Numbered from the stretch's first letter, positions 1-8,137 are shown. The stretch: DNA of 25,501 nt from Candidatus Gastranaerophilales bacterium (GCA_944323495.1 CALUSZ010000051.1:1-25501), one strand, 5' to 3'. Notes: generated by a model from the sequence alone, not told the origin. Translations and numbers: made by a program.

Positions 1-2056
1 CCATTGCACGGTTAATCAAAGTCTCAACAGCCTCTGTATTGTAATCAATCGGGTATTTTACATATTGAATTTTTCCGCCGTTGAATAAATCCCAGAATCT
101 GCCTTCCAAATCCTGTTTTTCGATAGGCCCGATCTGTTCTGATACATGGCAGTGGAAAGAATTTGAAACATAGGGTTTGTCGGATACATTAGCTACAATT
201 CCAAATTTCTTTCTGAATTGTTTTACCTGCAATCCACACAGATTCTCGGCAGGAGTTCCATAGATTGCATATAAAATACCGTCTTCTTCTTTAAATTTCT
301 GGATTTTTTTATTAATGTATTCCATAACCTCAAGAGCGAATTCGCCGTCTTCTACAAGTGATTTGCCGTTATGAATTTCCTGCAGTTCATTCAATGCAGT
401 AATTCCAAATGAAGCTGTAGAAGATTTTAAAATAGGTCTTATTTTGTCATGTATTCCCAAATGTCCGCCTAAGAATCCGCCTTCGCAGAATGCAAGAGGA
501 TTAATAGAAGCCTTCATTTCGCCTAAATAATCATAAGTTCTGATATGAAGCTGTCTTATAAGTTCCATATAGTAATCTAAGACTTCATAAAAATCCTTGC
601 TTTCCTTCTTAGCCTTAGCATAAATCATAGGAAGGTGAAGGCTGATTGCACCGATATTAAATCTTCCTACAAAAATAGGAGCATCATTTTCATCAGCAGG
701 ATTCATGCCGCCTCTTTCATACCATGGTGATAAGAAAGCTCTGCACCCCATAGGAGATACTACTCTCTTGTATTTTTTATACATAGATGCAACATAACCG
801 TCTCCTGAAAGTGAAAGCCAATCAGGATACATTGTTTTCTTTGAGCACTCAACGCCGGCTTTGAATAAATCTTCGTTTTCTCCACCTTCTCCGTGAAGTT
901 CTTTATCATACAAGAAAACTATCTTAGGGAACAATACAGGTTTTTTGCATTCTTTCTTACCCTGTCCGCCCATTCTGATTTTTAGCATAGCCATAGTAGC
1001 CATTTTTTCATAAAGCTCTGTGCCTAAGCCAGCTGTTACAGTAATAAACGGATAATCGCCACGGGAAGAAGCTACTGTGTTAAACTTGTATTCCCAGCCC
1101 TGGAAGCCTTGTTCAAAATCTTTTTTTACATCATCTAAAGCTGCTTCTCTTGCTTTTTCAAATGAAAGACCTAAGCATAAGTATTTGTCATATTGTCTTT
1201 GATAAGTTTTTTCTGCATAAGGAGCTAAGATTTTGTCAACTTCTGCAACGGTAAAGCCTCCATACTGCTGGCTTGCTGCAGCCATTACGATATCGCCGAT
1301 TACATCAAAAGCTACATCAAGAGATTTTGGCTCATTGTACCACAAATTACCCATCTCAAATCCGCCTTTAAGTACTGATGCTACATCAAATAAGCAGCAG
1401 TTCATAGTATCGCGTCTTGCTGACATATCATGAATATAAATATATCCGTCTCTGATTGCCTGCAGTTCATCAACTGTTAAAAAGAATTTCTTATACAATT
1501 CTTTATTTAATTCGTTGAAAATTAAAGAACGTTTTGTTGAAACTAATGTAGAATCTGCATTAGCGTTTTCTTTGTCGCCAATATACATAATTCTTTGAGA
1601 TTCCTGATAAACTTTGTCTAGCATGTGTACAAAATCCTGCTTGTAATTTCTATAGTTTCTATAGCTTTGTGCAACAGTCGGATTAATATGTTCAAGAGCA
1701 CCTTCAACAAGGTTGTGCATTTCTGCTATAGTAACCTCAGTTTTATTCATCTTGATAACATTATTATCTACGAAATCACATATTTCTTTCAACTCTTCAT
1801 CAGTAAAATTAACCAGCATTCTTGTTGCAGATTTTTTTACCGCATTAATAATTTTTCTATTGTCAAATTCTTCTCTGGTTCCGTCTTTTTTAATTACAAA
1901 TACGCATTTTTTGATAGGAGTAATTTGTGCAGTCTTGATTGGTTCTGTTATTTTGGAAACAGGTGATACAGCGCTGCCTTTTATTACATCGGTTGTTGTT
2001 TTTGTTGACGGGGTAAACTCTACAATATTTCTTTCCTTATTTAAACTATTCTGCAT
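1..2056 (-). CDS. nrdD: anaerobic (class III) ribonucleoside-triphosphate reductase, C-terminus off the window
   Basis: Oxygen-sensitive glycyl-radical enzyme that reduces ribonucleoside triphosphates to deoxyribonucleotides. The gene runs off the left edge, so 685 codons are visible. The start is an ATG at 2056 behind a perfect GGAGG at 2068-2072. Residues 1-50 are a Thr/Ser/Lys-rich extension. An ATP-cone follows at about 51-142 (KKDGTREEFDNRKI), which in this family senses ATP/dATP. The catalytic barrel then shows MSARRDTMNCCLFDV, QQYGGFTV, SSRGDYPFITV, GGMNP and SNSFHCHV, as in NrdD. The terminal zinc-binding Cys pairs and the glycyl-radical motif would lie beyond position 1, as would any nrdG activase. 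It is separated from gatB by 368 nt carrying a terminator and its own promoter. Identification is firm; strict or facultative anaerobic use is inferred. Confidence 0.95.
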   Translation of the reverse strand, partial: MQNSLNKERNIVEFTPSTKTTTDVIKGSAVSPVSKITEPIKTAQITPIKKCVFVIKKDGTREEFDNRKIINAVKKSATRMLVNFTDEELKEICDFVDNNVIKMNKTEVTIAEMHNLVEGALEHINPTVAQSYRNYRNYKQDFVHMLDKVYQESQRIMYIGDKENANADSTLVSTKRSLIFNELNKELYKKFFLTVDELQAIRDGYIYIHDMSARRDTMNCCLFDVASVLKGGFEMGNLWYNEPKSLDVAFDVIGDIVMAAASQQYGGFTVAEVDKILAPYAEKTYQRQYDKYLCLGLSFEKAREAALDDVKKDFEQGFQGWEYKFNTVASSRGDYPFITVTAGLGTELYEKMATMAMLKIRMGGQGKKECKKPVLFPKIVFLYDKELHGEGGENEDLFKAGVECSKKTMYPDWLSLSGDGYVASMYKKYKRVVSPMGCRAFLSPWYERGGMNPADENDAPIFVGRFNIGAISLHLPMIYAKAKKESKDFYEVLDYYMELIRQLHIRTYDYLGEMKASINPLAFCEGGFLGGHLGIHDKIRPILKSSTASFGITALNELQEIHNGKSLVEDGEFALEVMEYINKKIQKFKEEDGILYAIYGTPAENLCGLQVKQFRKKFGIVANVSDKPYVSNSFHCHVSEQIGPIEKQDLEGRFWDLFNGGKIQYVKYPIDYNTEAVETLINRAM

Positions 2057-2132
2057 TTTAACTAAAACCTCCTAATCTACACATTAAGGCTTTAAGGCGA
2101 GCTATTTTTTTTCTTCAGCTTTCCTTATAATT

Positions 2133-2149
2133 AGAGAATAACATTCTCT
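2133..2149. promoter_or_regulatory. 17-nt perfect dyad in the nrdD leader
   Basis: AGAGAAT-AAC-ATTCTCT is a perfect 7-bp inverted repeat with a 3-nt centre. It lies between the candidate nrdD promoter and the ribosome-binding site. It could be a repressor operator or a small leader hairpin. A second dyad, TTTTGAA-TTT-TTCAAAA, lies at 2252-2268 upstream of the promoter. The functions are unknown. Confidence 0.3.
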
Positions 2150-2174
2150 TCCCAAAATCTAATCCTTTATATAA

Positions 2175-2203
2175 ATGATAATTCAAAAAAGTATTCTAAT
2201 CAA
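2175..2203 (-). promoter_or_regulatory. candidate sigma70-type promoter of nrdD
   Basis: On the minus strand TTGATT (2198-2203) is followed after exactly 17 nt by TATCAT (2175-2180), about 120 nt upstream of the nrdD start. The 368-nt gap 2057-2424 otherwise holds two short dyads and the gatB terminator. I saw no match to the NrdR box consensus. In AT-rich DNA such hexamers also arise by chance. Confidence 0.4.
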
Positions 2204-2383
2204 GAATTTCACAAAACGTCACAAAGGGGGTAAATGCAGTAATAATGGAGGTTTTGAATTTTTCAAAATTGTAAAAAATGTTACGTTTTTTGCATGAATT
2301 TTTATTAAATTTCTTGACAAACTTTGAACCCGTTAATTATTGTTAATCATACACTACTTTAATAAAAACAAACACCCATGCCT

Positions 2384-2426
2384 AAAAAAATTTTCCCGGA
2401 ATGATTTTTCACTCCGGGAAAATTTT
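2384..2426 (-). terminator. intrinsic terminator after gatB
   Basis: A 14-bp perfect stem is formed by 2387-2400 and 2413-2426 around a 12-nt loop, with a CCCGGA/TCCGGG core. Read on the minus strand it ends in a run of T (complement of 2384-2390). It begins inside the gatB stop codon, so it ends the gatB transcript immediately. The plus-strand side also carries four T's, so it may work weakly in both directions. Confidence 0.9.
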
Positions 2427-3873
2427 ATCCTTCTAACATTTGTCTTACCAGCTCATTAACTGTTTTCGGATTAGCTCTCCCTTTGGTTTCTTTCATAACC
2501 TGGCCAACAAAGAAGCCGAGGAGGTTTGTTTTTCCGTTTTTATAAGACTCAACCTCTTTCGGGTGAGAATTAATAATATTTTCAACGATTGATTTAATTG
2601 CACCTTCATCTGAGATTTGGCTTAAGCCTTTCTTTTCAACAATAGCAGAAGCTTTTTCACCTTTTGTAATCATATCTTCTACAAGAATTTGTTTTCCGAT
2701 ATTGTTTGAAATAGTTCCTTTTTCGATTAAAGATATTAATTCAGCAAGGTTTTCCGGAGTCAATTTTGTTTCATTAATCTCAACTTTATTTTCTTTTAAA
2801 TAAGCTGCAATTTCGCCCATAATGAAGTTAACAGCAGTTTTTGGATTTGCTCCGAGTTCTAAAACTTTATCAAAGAATAAAGCTAAAGGCATTTGTTCAA
2901 CAATAACTGAAGCATCATATTCGCTCAAACCTAAAGACATGTATCTCTGGCGTTTAGCTTCCGGAAGCTCAGGCATTTTCGCTCTGATTTCTTCAACCCA
3001 TTCTCTTGATATCTCAACAGGCATCAAATCCGGTTCAGGGAAATATCTGTAATCATGCGCATCTTCCTTGCCCCTCATAGAGCGGGTTTCTTTAAGGTTA
3101 TCGTCCCATAATCTTGTTTCCTGAACAACCTTCCCGCCTTCTTCAACAATTTCAATCTGGCGGTCTATTTCGTATTCAATAGCTCTTTGAAGAGCAGAAA
3201 AACTGTTTACATTCTTAATTTCCGCTCTTGTACCGAATTCTTTTGAACCTTTTGGCATAATAGAGATATTAGCATCACATCTCATAGAACCTTCTTCAAG
3301 GTTTCCGTCACATACGCCTAAATATCTTACGATATTTCTAAGCTCTTCCATATAATTTCTGGCCTCTTCGCTTGAGCGCATATCAGGCTCTGAAACGATT
3401 TCAAGAAGCGGAGTTCCGGCTCTGTTTAAATCGACAAGAGAATAAGTTGCGCCGTTAATTCCGGCAGCACCAACGTGAACGAGCTTACCGGCGTCTTCTT
3501 CAAGGTGTGCCCTTGTAATACCGATTTTCTTTCCTTTAACATTAATCCAGCCATTCACACAAATAGGTTCATCATACTGTGAAATCTGGTATCCCTTCGG
3601 AAGATCAGGATAAAAGTATTGTTTTCTATCAAACTTGCATCTTTTTGGAATCTCGCAGTTAAGCGCAAGCCCCAAAAGTATTCCCATATTTACGCATTCT
3701 TTATTTAATACCGGCAATACTCCGGGCATACCTAACGTAATAGCGCTTATATGGCTGTTCTGCTCACTTCCGAATTCAGTTGAATCCGGTGCAAATATTT
3801 TTGATTTGGTTTTTAATTGAGCATGAACTTCCAAACCTATTACGACTTCATATTTATCTCTTAAATCTTCCAT
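2425..3873 (-). CDS. gatB: Asp/Glu-tRNA(Asn/Gln) amidotransferase subunit B
   Basis: GatB is the tRNA-binding and kinase subunit of the GatCAB amidotransferase. The complex converts Glu-tRNA(Gln), and often Asp-tRNA(Asn), to the amidated form using ammonia released by GatA. The 482-residue length is normal. The N-terminal core shows YEVVIGLEVHAQL, KGYQISQYD, RAHLEEDAGK, VDLNRAGTPLLEIVSEPD, EGSMRCDANIS and DYRYFPEPDL, all typical of the family. The C-terminal third (about 330-480) is the YqeY-like tRNA-binding tail. The start is an ATG preceded by GAGGAAAG at good spacing. It lies 31 nt downstream of yraN and is probably co-transcribed with it and the GT39-like gene. gatA and gatC are not in the window. 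Confidence 0.97.
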   Translation of the reverse strand: MEDLRDKYEVVIGLEVHAQLKTKSKIFAPDSTEFGSEQNSHISAITLGMPGVLPVLNKECVNMGILLGLALNCEIPKRCKFDRKQYFYPDLPKGYQISQYDEPICVNGWINVKGKKIGITRAHLEEDAGKLVHVGAAGINGATYSLVDLNRAGTPLLEIVSEPDMRSSEEARNYMEELRNIVRYLGVCDGNLEEGSMRCDANISIMPKGSKEFGTRAEIKNVNSFSALQRAIEYEIDRQIEIVEEGGKVVQETRLWDDNLKETRSMRGKEDAHDYRYFPEPDLMPVEISREWVEEIRAKMPELPEAKRQRYMSLGLSEYDASVIVEQMPLALFFDKVLELGANPKTAVNFIMGEIAAYLKENKVEINETKLTPENLAELISLIEKGTISNNIGKQILVEDMITKGEKASAIVEKKGLSQISDEGAIKSIVENIINSHPKEVESYKNGKTNLLGFFVGQVMKETKGRANPKTVNELVRQMLEG

Positions 3874-3904
3874 AATCTTTCCTCACTTATATAAGATAAT
3901 TTTA

Positions 3905-4261
3905 TCATAAATATATGTTTTTTAAATGTTTTATTTCAACTTTTGGTTTTAAAATAATTGATATTACATCGATTCTGTATTTTTTATAATCAGGATTTTT
4001 TTTCAGATAGGTGAATAATCCTGTTTTGATATGATTATATTTATCCTTCGTAACAGCCTCTTCCGGTGCTCCAAATCTCACAGAACTTCGGGTTTTAACC
4101 TCAACAAAAACAAGGGTATCACAATCAAGCGCAATAATATCAATTTCGCAAAACCTTGAGAAGCGCTTATTTGTCTCAAGAATTTTGTACCCTTGTTTTT
4201 TTAGATAATCAATCGCCAGATTTTCACCTTGTTTTCCTGTCTGTATATTAGTTTTGAACAT
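3905..4261 (-). CDS. yraN: YraN/UPF0102 family nuclease-fold protein
   Basis: A 118-residue member of the UPF0102 (YraN) family, which has a restriction-endonuclease-like fold; its cellular role is not established. Visible signatures are TGKQGENLAIDYLKKQGY near the N-terminus, then CEIDIIALD (E39, D41) and VFVEVKTRSS (E54, K56). These are the acidic/lysine residues expected of a PD-(D/E)XK-type active site. The start ATG lies inside the end of the upstream glycosyltransferase gene (14-nt overlap), and no clear Shine-Dalgarno is seen, which suggests translational coupling. gatB follows 31 nt later. The family assignment is firm; catalytic activity is inferred only from the fold. Confidence 0.9.
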   Translation of the reverse strand: MFKTNIQTGKQGENLAIDYLKKQGYKILETNKRFSRFCEIDIIALDCDTLVFVEVKTRSSVRFGAPEEAVTKDKYNHIKTGLFTYLKKNPDYKKYRIDVISIILKPKVEIKHLKNIYL

Positions 4262-5717
4262 AAATTAAGTATGAATCTCTTTCTTGTTTTTTATACAAAA
4301 TTTTCTTACCTTTAAGCCATCCTGGCAGATAATGTAAAACCGGAGTCAATTTATAGTCTTTTATAAGATATAGCCAGTATTTTTGATTCGTCTTAAGGTT
4401 TTTTAGATATGTATTTGCTTCTTCTGCATTATCATGCGGAATCTGCATAATATAGACATTATCTGTATAAAATTTATACTTGCTTGAATAAAAAATGTAA
4501 CTGGCACAAGAAGCAGAGTTGATGAGTATAATATCTTCTTTAGGATTAAATTGTTTTTTTAATTCCACCATTAGAGTTTTAGGTGAATATTTTACTATTT
4601 CAGAAGTATCTTTATGCATATAGATATAATGCGGTGAATATTTATAGAAACTCAATATAATAAAAAGAAGTGTTATCCAGTAAGTTGGTTTTGGAAATAC
4701 AGATGTGTCAAACGGACGAATGATTGTAATAATAAATATTGGAGTAAAAAATATACTTACACGTCCTGCAAAGGGATAAATATGAATTAAGGAAGCTGTA
4801 ATTACTCCTAAAAATGTCAAGAACATAAGAAGCGAAGTGTTTCTGTTTTTACTTCTGTCAAATCCGCAGTCAATAATTCCCCACAAAAATAAGATTAAAG
4901 TCAATGGAGTTGTCTTATTAGGCGTAAAATCAAATCTCATATTAAATCCAATTATCCTTATAAAATCAACAAATGAGAATCTCCAAAAGCCGTCATTCCA
5001 ATAATTCGGGAATACAAAATTCATATTTGCTTTAGATGGTAAAAGGGTAAATATATAATACAATATCATTATTGCCGTAAACGGAATAAAAATTACAGCT
5101 AATTTTTTATAAAAATTTTTATCTTTTAGATTATTAATAATATTAACAATAATAAATGCACCGATAAAAAACACAGAAGGCAGCGAAATTAGAGGCAAAG
5201 CAATTAACATTATTGATAATAGGATAATTTTTTTGATATCAAGTTTTGCAATATTAATTTTAGGGAAAAAATACAGACATAATAACCCGATAAAAACATC
5301 TGTGGAATATTGCTTAAAAGTCATTGAGTATGTAATAAATTGATGGTTAATTGCAAATAAAAATAGAGATATTAAAATTGAGAGTTTTCTGGAAAAATAA
5401 TCGGTGCATATTTTATAAAATAAGAAAATAGAAGCAATTCCTGCTAAAAACGGAATCAGAGTTAAAGCTTTTTCGCTGTAGCCGGAAATATTTGCCAGGA
5501 ATTTAGAGGCAAGCATAAAAATAGGCGGTGCTGATTGTGCGTCACCTAAAGGCAGAAACATCTGCCAGAAGCTTTTATCCAGCATGGTGATTGCAAGTCG
5601 GCATTCATCATCTTCAAAAACATCGTTTATAAGAAACAGGTTTGTCCTTAACCAAACTCCCAATATAAAGATTAAAATTAATATTATGTAATATGAAATT
5701 TGTTTAGTTCTAGTCAT
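4248..5717 (-). CDS. membrane glycosyltransferase, GT39/ArnT-like (GT-C fold)
   Basis: A 489-residue polytopic inner-membrane protein with about ten hydrophobic segments. The first is YYIILILIFILGVWL at residues 9-23. It is followed by an acidic cluster, FEDDECRLAI (about 36-45), in the first external loop. This matches the Asp/Glu motif of lipid-linked-sugar transferases of the PMT/ArnT superfamily, which use polyprenyl-phosphate sugars outside the membrane. The soluble C-terminal part (about 375-489) is not diagnostic. The start ATG is forced by an in-frame TAG two codons upstream, and the Shine-Dalgarno is weak (AGAAG, directly adjacent). The 3' end overlaps yraN by 14 nt. The acceptor (glycan, lipid A or protein) cannot be read from the sequence. 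Confidence 0.75.
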   Translation of the reverse strand: MTRTKQISYYIILILIFILGVWLRTNLFLINDVFEDDECRLAITMLDKSFWQMFLPLGDAQSAPPIFMLASKFLANISGYSEKALTLIPFLAGIASIFLFYKICTDYFSRKLSILISLFLFAINHQFITYSMTFKQYSTDVFIGLLCLYFFPKINIAKLDIKKIILLSIMLIALPLISLPSVFFIGAFIIVNIINNLKDKNFYKKLAVIFIPFTAIMILYYIFTLLPSKANMNFVFPNYWNDGFWRFSFVDFIRIIGFNMRFDFTPNKTTPLTLILFLWGIIDCGFDRSKNRNTSLLMFLTFLGVITASLIHIYPFAGRVSIFFTPIFIITIIRPFDTSVFPKPTYWITLLFIILSFYKYSPHYIYMHKDTSEIVKYSPKTLMVELKKQFNPKEDIILINSASCASYIFYSSKYKFYTDNVYIMQIPHDNAEEANTYLKNLKTNQKYWLYLIKDYKLTPVLHYLPGWLKGKKILYKKQERDSYLIYVQN

Positions 5718-5725
5718 CTTCTAAT

Positions 5726-5751
5726 AAAAAAGCTAAGCCAAGGGCTTAGTT
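5726..5751 (-). terminator. intrinsic terminator after tRNA-Gly
   Basis: CTAAGCC (5733-5739) and GGCTTAG (5743-5749) form a 7-bp perfect stem with a 3-nt loop. It can be extended by a G-T and an A-T pair. On the minus strand it is followed by six T's (complement of 5726-5731). It lies 23 nt past the tRNA 3' end and 9 nt before the glycosyltransferase gene, so that gene depends on read-through or on a promoter I cannot see. Confidence 0.8.
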
Positions 5752-5773
5752 TTAAATCTCTCTTTATATAAAA

Positions 5774-5848
5774 TGGAGCGGGAGACGAGGCTCGAACTCG
5801 CGACATCCTCCTTGGCAAGGAGGCATTCTACCACTGAATTACCCCCGC
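5774..5848 (-). tRNA. tRNA-Gly (anticodon GCC), CCA encoded
   Basis: The minus strand folds as a complete 75-nt cloverleaf. The acceptor stem GCGGGGG/CTCCCGC has one G-T pair. The D arm is ATTC/GAAT around AGTGGTA. The anticodon stem CCTCC/GGAGG holds TTGCCAA, with anticodon GCC complementary to 5814-5816. The T arm GCGAG/CTCGT holds TTCGAGC. The discriminator is T and the CCA tail is encoded at 5774-5776. It reads GGC and GGU glycine codons. It stands between its own promoter and terminator as a single-gene unit. Confidence 0.97.
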
Positions 5849-5858
5849 TCGGCATATT

Positions 5859-5889
5859 ATTATAATACATGATGATTTTTTTAAGTCAA
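5859..5889 (-). promoter_or_regulatory. promoter of tRNA-Gly
   Basis: On the minus strand TTGACT (5884-5889) is followed by TATAAT (5859-5864, spacing 19) or the overlapping TATTAT (5862-5867, spacing 16). The predicted transcription start is a few bases before the tRNA 5' end at 5848. The -35 box overlaps the stop codon of the upstream 208-aa gene (5881-5883). Confidence 0.65.
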
Positions 5890-6507
5890 GATATTTGTTT
5901 TATTTTTTATCGGTAGAAACCTGGCATCTACAAATCTGTAATCTTTAATCTTACCGGCTTTATTTCTGATTATTTCAAATTTCGTATGAAGCATATACAT
6001 AAGCCCGTTTTTATCAACTATTTGTTTTGATTTATTTTTTACAAATTTTAATCCTTCTCTATTGTATAGTCGTATTGCTTCAATTGCTTCCGGAGAATAT
6101 GGTTTTTGTAAGATTTCTTTTGCCTTGCCCTTATATCTGCCGATATTTTTAGCAAGAGTATCTTCAAAGATGTCAACATCATTTCCTGTTATTATATAAG
6201 ATATCGGGCTAAAATTATTAACTCCGTTTTCTGTTCGATTGTAGAAAGAGCGTACACGTGGCGTATTTCTGTATGAAACATCACATCTGCCCAGATAAGC
6301 TCTTAGATTTTGTTCTTTTATATCGAAAGCTTTTTTACTGTCCGAAAGAGGTTTATTAAGGGCACGGATAACTTTGCTCTGTAGTTTTTTTACGAGCTGA
6401 AGATTTGCAATAGGAGCGTAACTTCCGTTTGTTTCAGCTACCCAGTGGGTTACAGGGAATGTTGATTTAAAGTTAGGCTCTTTGATGTTTAGCGATTGAA
6501 TGTTCAT
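5881..6507 (-). CDS. uncharacterised 208-aa basic protein
   Basis: I do not recognise a characterised family. The protein is Lys/Arg-rich with no signal peptide or membrane segment. It opens MNIQSLNIKEPNFKSTFPV and continues THWVAETNGSYAPIA at about 22-36. This segment looks constrained, and I vaguely associate it with a family in gut Melainabacteria genomes, but that is recall only. The middle carries RNTPRVRSFYNRTENG, and the C-terminal part alternates charged strands (FEIIRNKAGKIKDYRFVDARF). The ATG at 6507 is preferred over an in-frame TTG at 6528; neither has a visible Shine-Dalgarno. It lies 25 nt downstream of the DapL-like gene and is probably read from the same transcript. Its 3' end overlaps the tRNA-Gly promoter. 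Confidence 0.7.
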   Translation of the reverse strand: MNIQSLNIKEPNFKSTFPVTHWVAETNGSYAPIANLQLVKKLQSKVIRALNKPLSDSKKAFDIKEQNLRAYLGRCDVSYRNTPRVRSFYNRTENGVNNFSPISYIITGNDVDIFEDTLAKNIGRYKGKAKEILQKPYSPEAIEAIRLYNREGLKFVKNKSKQIVDKNGLMYMLHTKFEIIRNKAGKIKDYRFVDARFLPIKNKTNILT

Positions 6508-6532
6508 ATGGTTATAAAAACAGAACAAAATT

Positions 6533-7771
6533 TTATTTGCTAAAATAAAATCCGTCTTCTTTCATTCTCCTGATAGCTTCTTTTAAATCTTCTTCAGTGC
6601 AGACGATTGATACTCTGCAGAAGCCCTCGCCGTATTTCCCGAAAGCATTTCCGGGGACTGCTACGATACCGGATTTTTGCATCAAATCGTCGGTAAATTC
6701 TGCAGAGGTTTTGTATCTTGGAGGAATCGGAAGCCAGAGATAGAATGTTGCATCAGGGACATTAAATTCTCCCCAGCCGAGTTCTTCTTTCAAACCTTTA
6801 ACAAAAATTTCCTGTCTTTTTTTGAAACTGATATTTGCTTCTCTAATATATTCTTCCCCCTCTTCGGAGTTCAGGATTTTAGAGCCTGCAATTTGTAGAG
6901 CCTTAAATATACCGGAATCAATTGTTGATTTTAGTTTTCCAAAAGCCTGAACCGCTTCTTTATTCCCGCAAATCCAGCCTAATCTCCAGCCGGTCATAGC
7001 GTATGGTTTGGAGAAGCTGAAAAATTCAACCGCAATATCTTTTGCGCCTTCAAATTCCAGAATACTTGCAGGTTTTAACTCCGGCTTAAAATACATATCC
7101 GTGTATGCAGCATCTGACATTAAAAGAATATGGTGTTTTTTACAAAACTCTACAACACTTTTCAAATACTCTCTTGTAGCTGTTGCACCCAGAGGATTGT
7201 TTGGATAATTGATAATAAGGGCCTTGACTTTCTTAGGATTGTAACCCTTTTTTATGAACCCGCTCCAGACCTCTTCCAAATCCGGCATGAAATTGTTTTC
7301 AGGAGTCAGCGGTATCGGATAAGCGAGACCTCCGGAAACTTTTACCATCTCGCCGTAAGAAGCATAACCAGGATCCGGCACAAGAATGATTTCTTTATCG
7401 TCTTTATTCGGGTTAATGAGAGCACGGATAAAGTTTGCCAAACCTTCTTTTGAACCGATTAGAGAAAAGATTTCATCAGCAGGATTAAGTTCTACATTAA
7501 ACCTTTCCTTCATTCTTTTAGCAACAGCTTCTCTAAAATAAACTTCGCCCTTTGGTGAAGAATAAGTATGTGCTCCTTTTTCATCAAGTGCATTTTTTAA
7601 ACTCTCTATAACAAACTTTGGCGGAGCTGCGGTCGGAGCACCCATTGATAAATTAATAGGGCTTCTGCCTTTTGCTTTCAACTCAGGCGTAATCTTTGCT
7701 ACTCTCTCTTTTATCCGAAACATAATATAAGTTTCAAGTGTTTGTACGTAGTCGTTAAAAAATTCCTGCAT
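6533..7771 (-). CDS. dapL: PLP-dependent class I/II aminotransferase, LL-diaminopimelate aminotransferase-like
   Basis: A fold-type I aminotransferase of 412 residues. DapL converts tetrahydrodipicolinate plus glutamate directly to LL-diaminopimelate for lysine and peptidoglycan. Seen are PINLSMGAPTAAPP (about 38-51), HTYSSPKGEVYFREAVA, the NYPNNPLGA motif (about 189-197), SDAAY (D220, Y223, contacting the cofactor), and FSFSKPYAMTGWRLGW with the PLP-binding lysine at about 255. A conserved Arg for the substrate carboxylate lies in GFCRVSIV near the C-terminus. The start at 7771 is chosen because GAGGA sits 8 nt upstream; in-frame ATG 7786 and TTG 7789 lack one. That Shine-Dalgarno is buried in a long hairpin. 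The class is certain; the DapL substrate is likely, but AlaT-like or other specificities remain possible. Confidence 0.8.
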   Translation of the reverse strand: MQEFFNDYVQTLETYIMFRIKERVAKITPELKAKGRSPINLSMGAPTAAPPKFVIESLKNALDEKGAHTYSSPKGEVYFREAVAKRMKERFNVELNPADEIFSLIGSKEGLANFIRALINPNKDDKEIILVPDPGYASYGEMVKVSGGLAYPIPLTPENNFMPDLEEVWSGFIKKGYNPKKVKALIINYPNNPLGATATREYLKSVVEFCKKHHILLMSDAAYTDMYFKPELKPASILEFEGAKDIAVEFFSFSKPYAMTGWRLGWICGNKEAVQAFGKLKSTIDSGIFKALQIAGSKILNSEEGEEYIREANISFKKRQEIFVKGLKEELGWGEFNVPDATFYLWLPIPPRYKTSAEFTDDLMQKSGIVAVPGNAFGKYGEGFCRVSIVCTEEDLKEAIRRMKEDGFYFSK

Positions 7772-7772
7772 A

Positions 7773-7813
7773 ATAATATTCCTCATCAAACTGCATTTGA
7801 TAAGGAATATTAT
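7773..7813 (-). promoter_or_regulatory. long 5'-UTR hairpin covering the Shine-Dalgarno of the DapL-like gene
   Basis: Positions 7773-7790 and 7796-7813 are inverted repeats around a 5-nt loop (7791-7795). As minus-strand RNA they form an 18-bp uninterrupted stem with a single G-U pair. The 3' arm contains the GAGGA Shine-Dalgarno, and the start codon follows one base after the stem. Ribosome access should therefore require opening of the stem. No T-run follows, so it is not an intrinsic terminator of the upstream gene. A DNA operator is the alternative. Confidence 0.7.
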
Positions 7814-7825
7814 ATACCAATTTTA

Positions 7826-8137
7826 CTAAAGTGAGTAGTTTTTTATCGAAGGAATTTTTATACAATTGTCCAGGTATTCGATTGTGCTTAGTTTTTCATT
7901 GTATAAATATTTTATGAAATTAAGATATGAAATATCAAAAGAACTCAGTAAAATATTTATCTCAAAGCCTTCCGAGCAAAACGGTTCGTAATCATAGACA
8001 ACATAGCTGTTATATTTGCTTTTCCATTCTTTGCGTTCGACTTTGCAGTTATTTTCTTCTGCTACATCTTCTACCCAGTCAACAATATCTTTATTGATAT
8101 TTTTTAACTCTAAATATTTATTCTGAAATTTTTCCAT
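7826..8137 (-). CDS. uncharacterised 103-aa protein
   Basis: I do not recognise this protein. It is soluble and acidic/aromatic, with no signal peptide. The N-terminal third is charged and probably helical (NKDIVDWVEDVAEENN). It is followed by a Tyr-rich segment, YNSYVVYDYEPF, and a strand-like FEINILLSSFDISYL. GGAG lies 11 nt before the ATG. The 106-nt gap to the GT4 gene upstream has no obvious terminator, so both may share a transcript. A 24-codon frame with a good Shine-Dalgarno (8110-8184) overlaps its start. Its 3' end is 12 nt before the hairpin of the DapL-like gene. Coding status rests on length, ribosome-binding site and position. Confidence 0.6.
   Translation of the reverse strand: MEKFQNKYLELKNINKDIVDWVEDVAEENNCKVERKEWKSKYNSYVVYDYEPFCSEGFEINILLSSFDISYLNFIKYLYNEKLSTIEYLDNCIKIPSIKNYSL

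Noticed and set aside
1233..2075. Plus-strand frames across nrdD
   Set aside because: They are antisense shadows of a clearly conserved nrdD reading frame and have no ribosome-binding sites.
2313..2430. Plus-strand TTGACA followed by the gatB terminator hairpin as a possible small RNA
   Set aside because: No acceptable -10 at 16-18 nt. The hairpin is fully explained as the gatB terminator, and the transcript would be very short.
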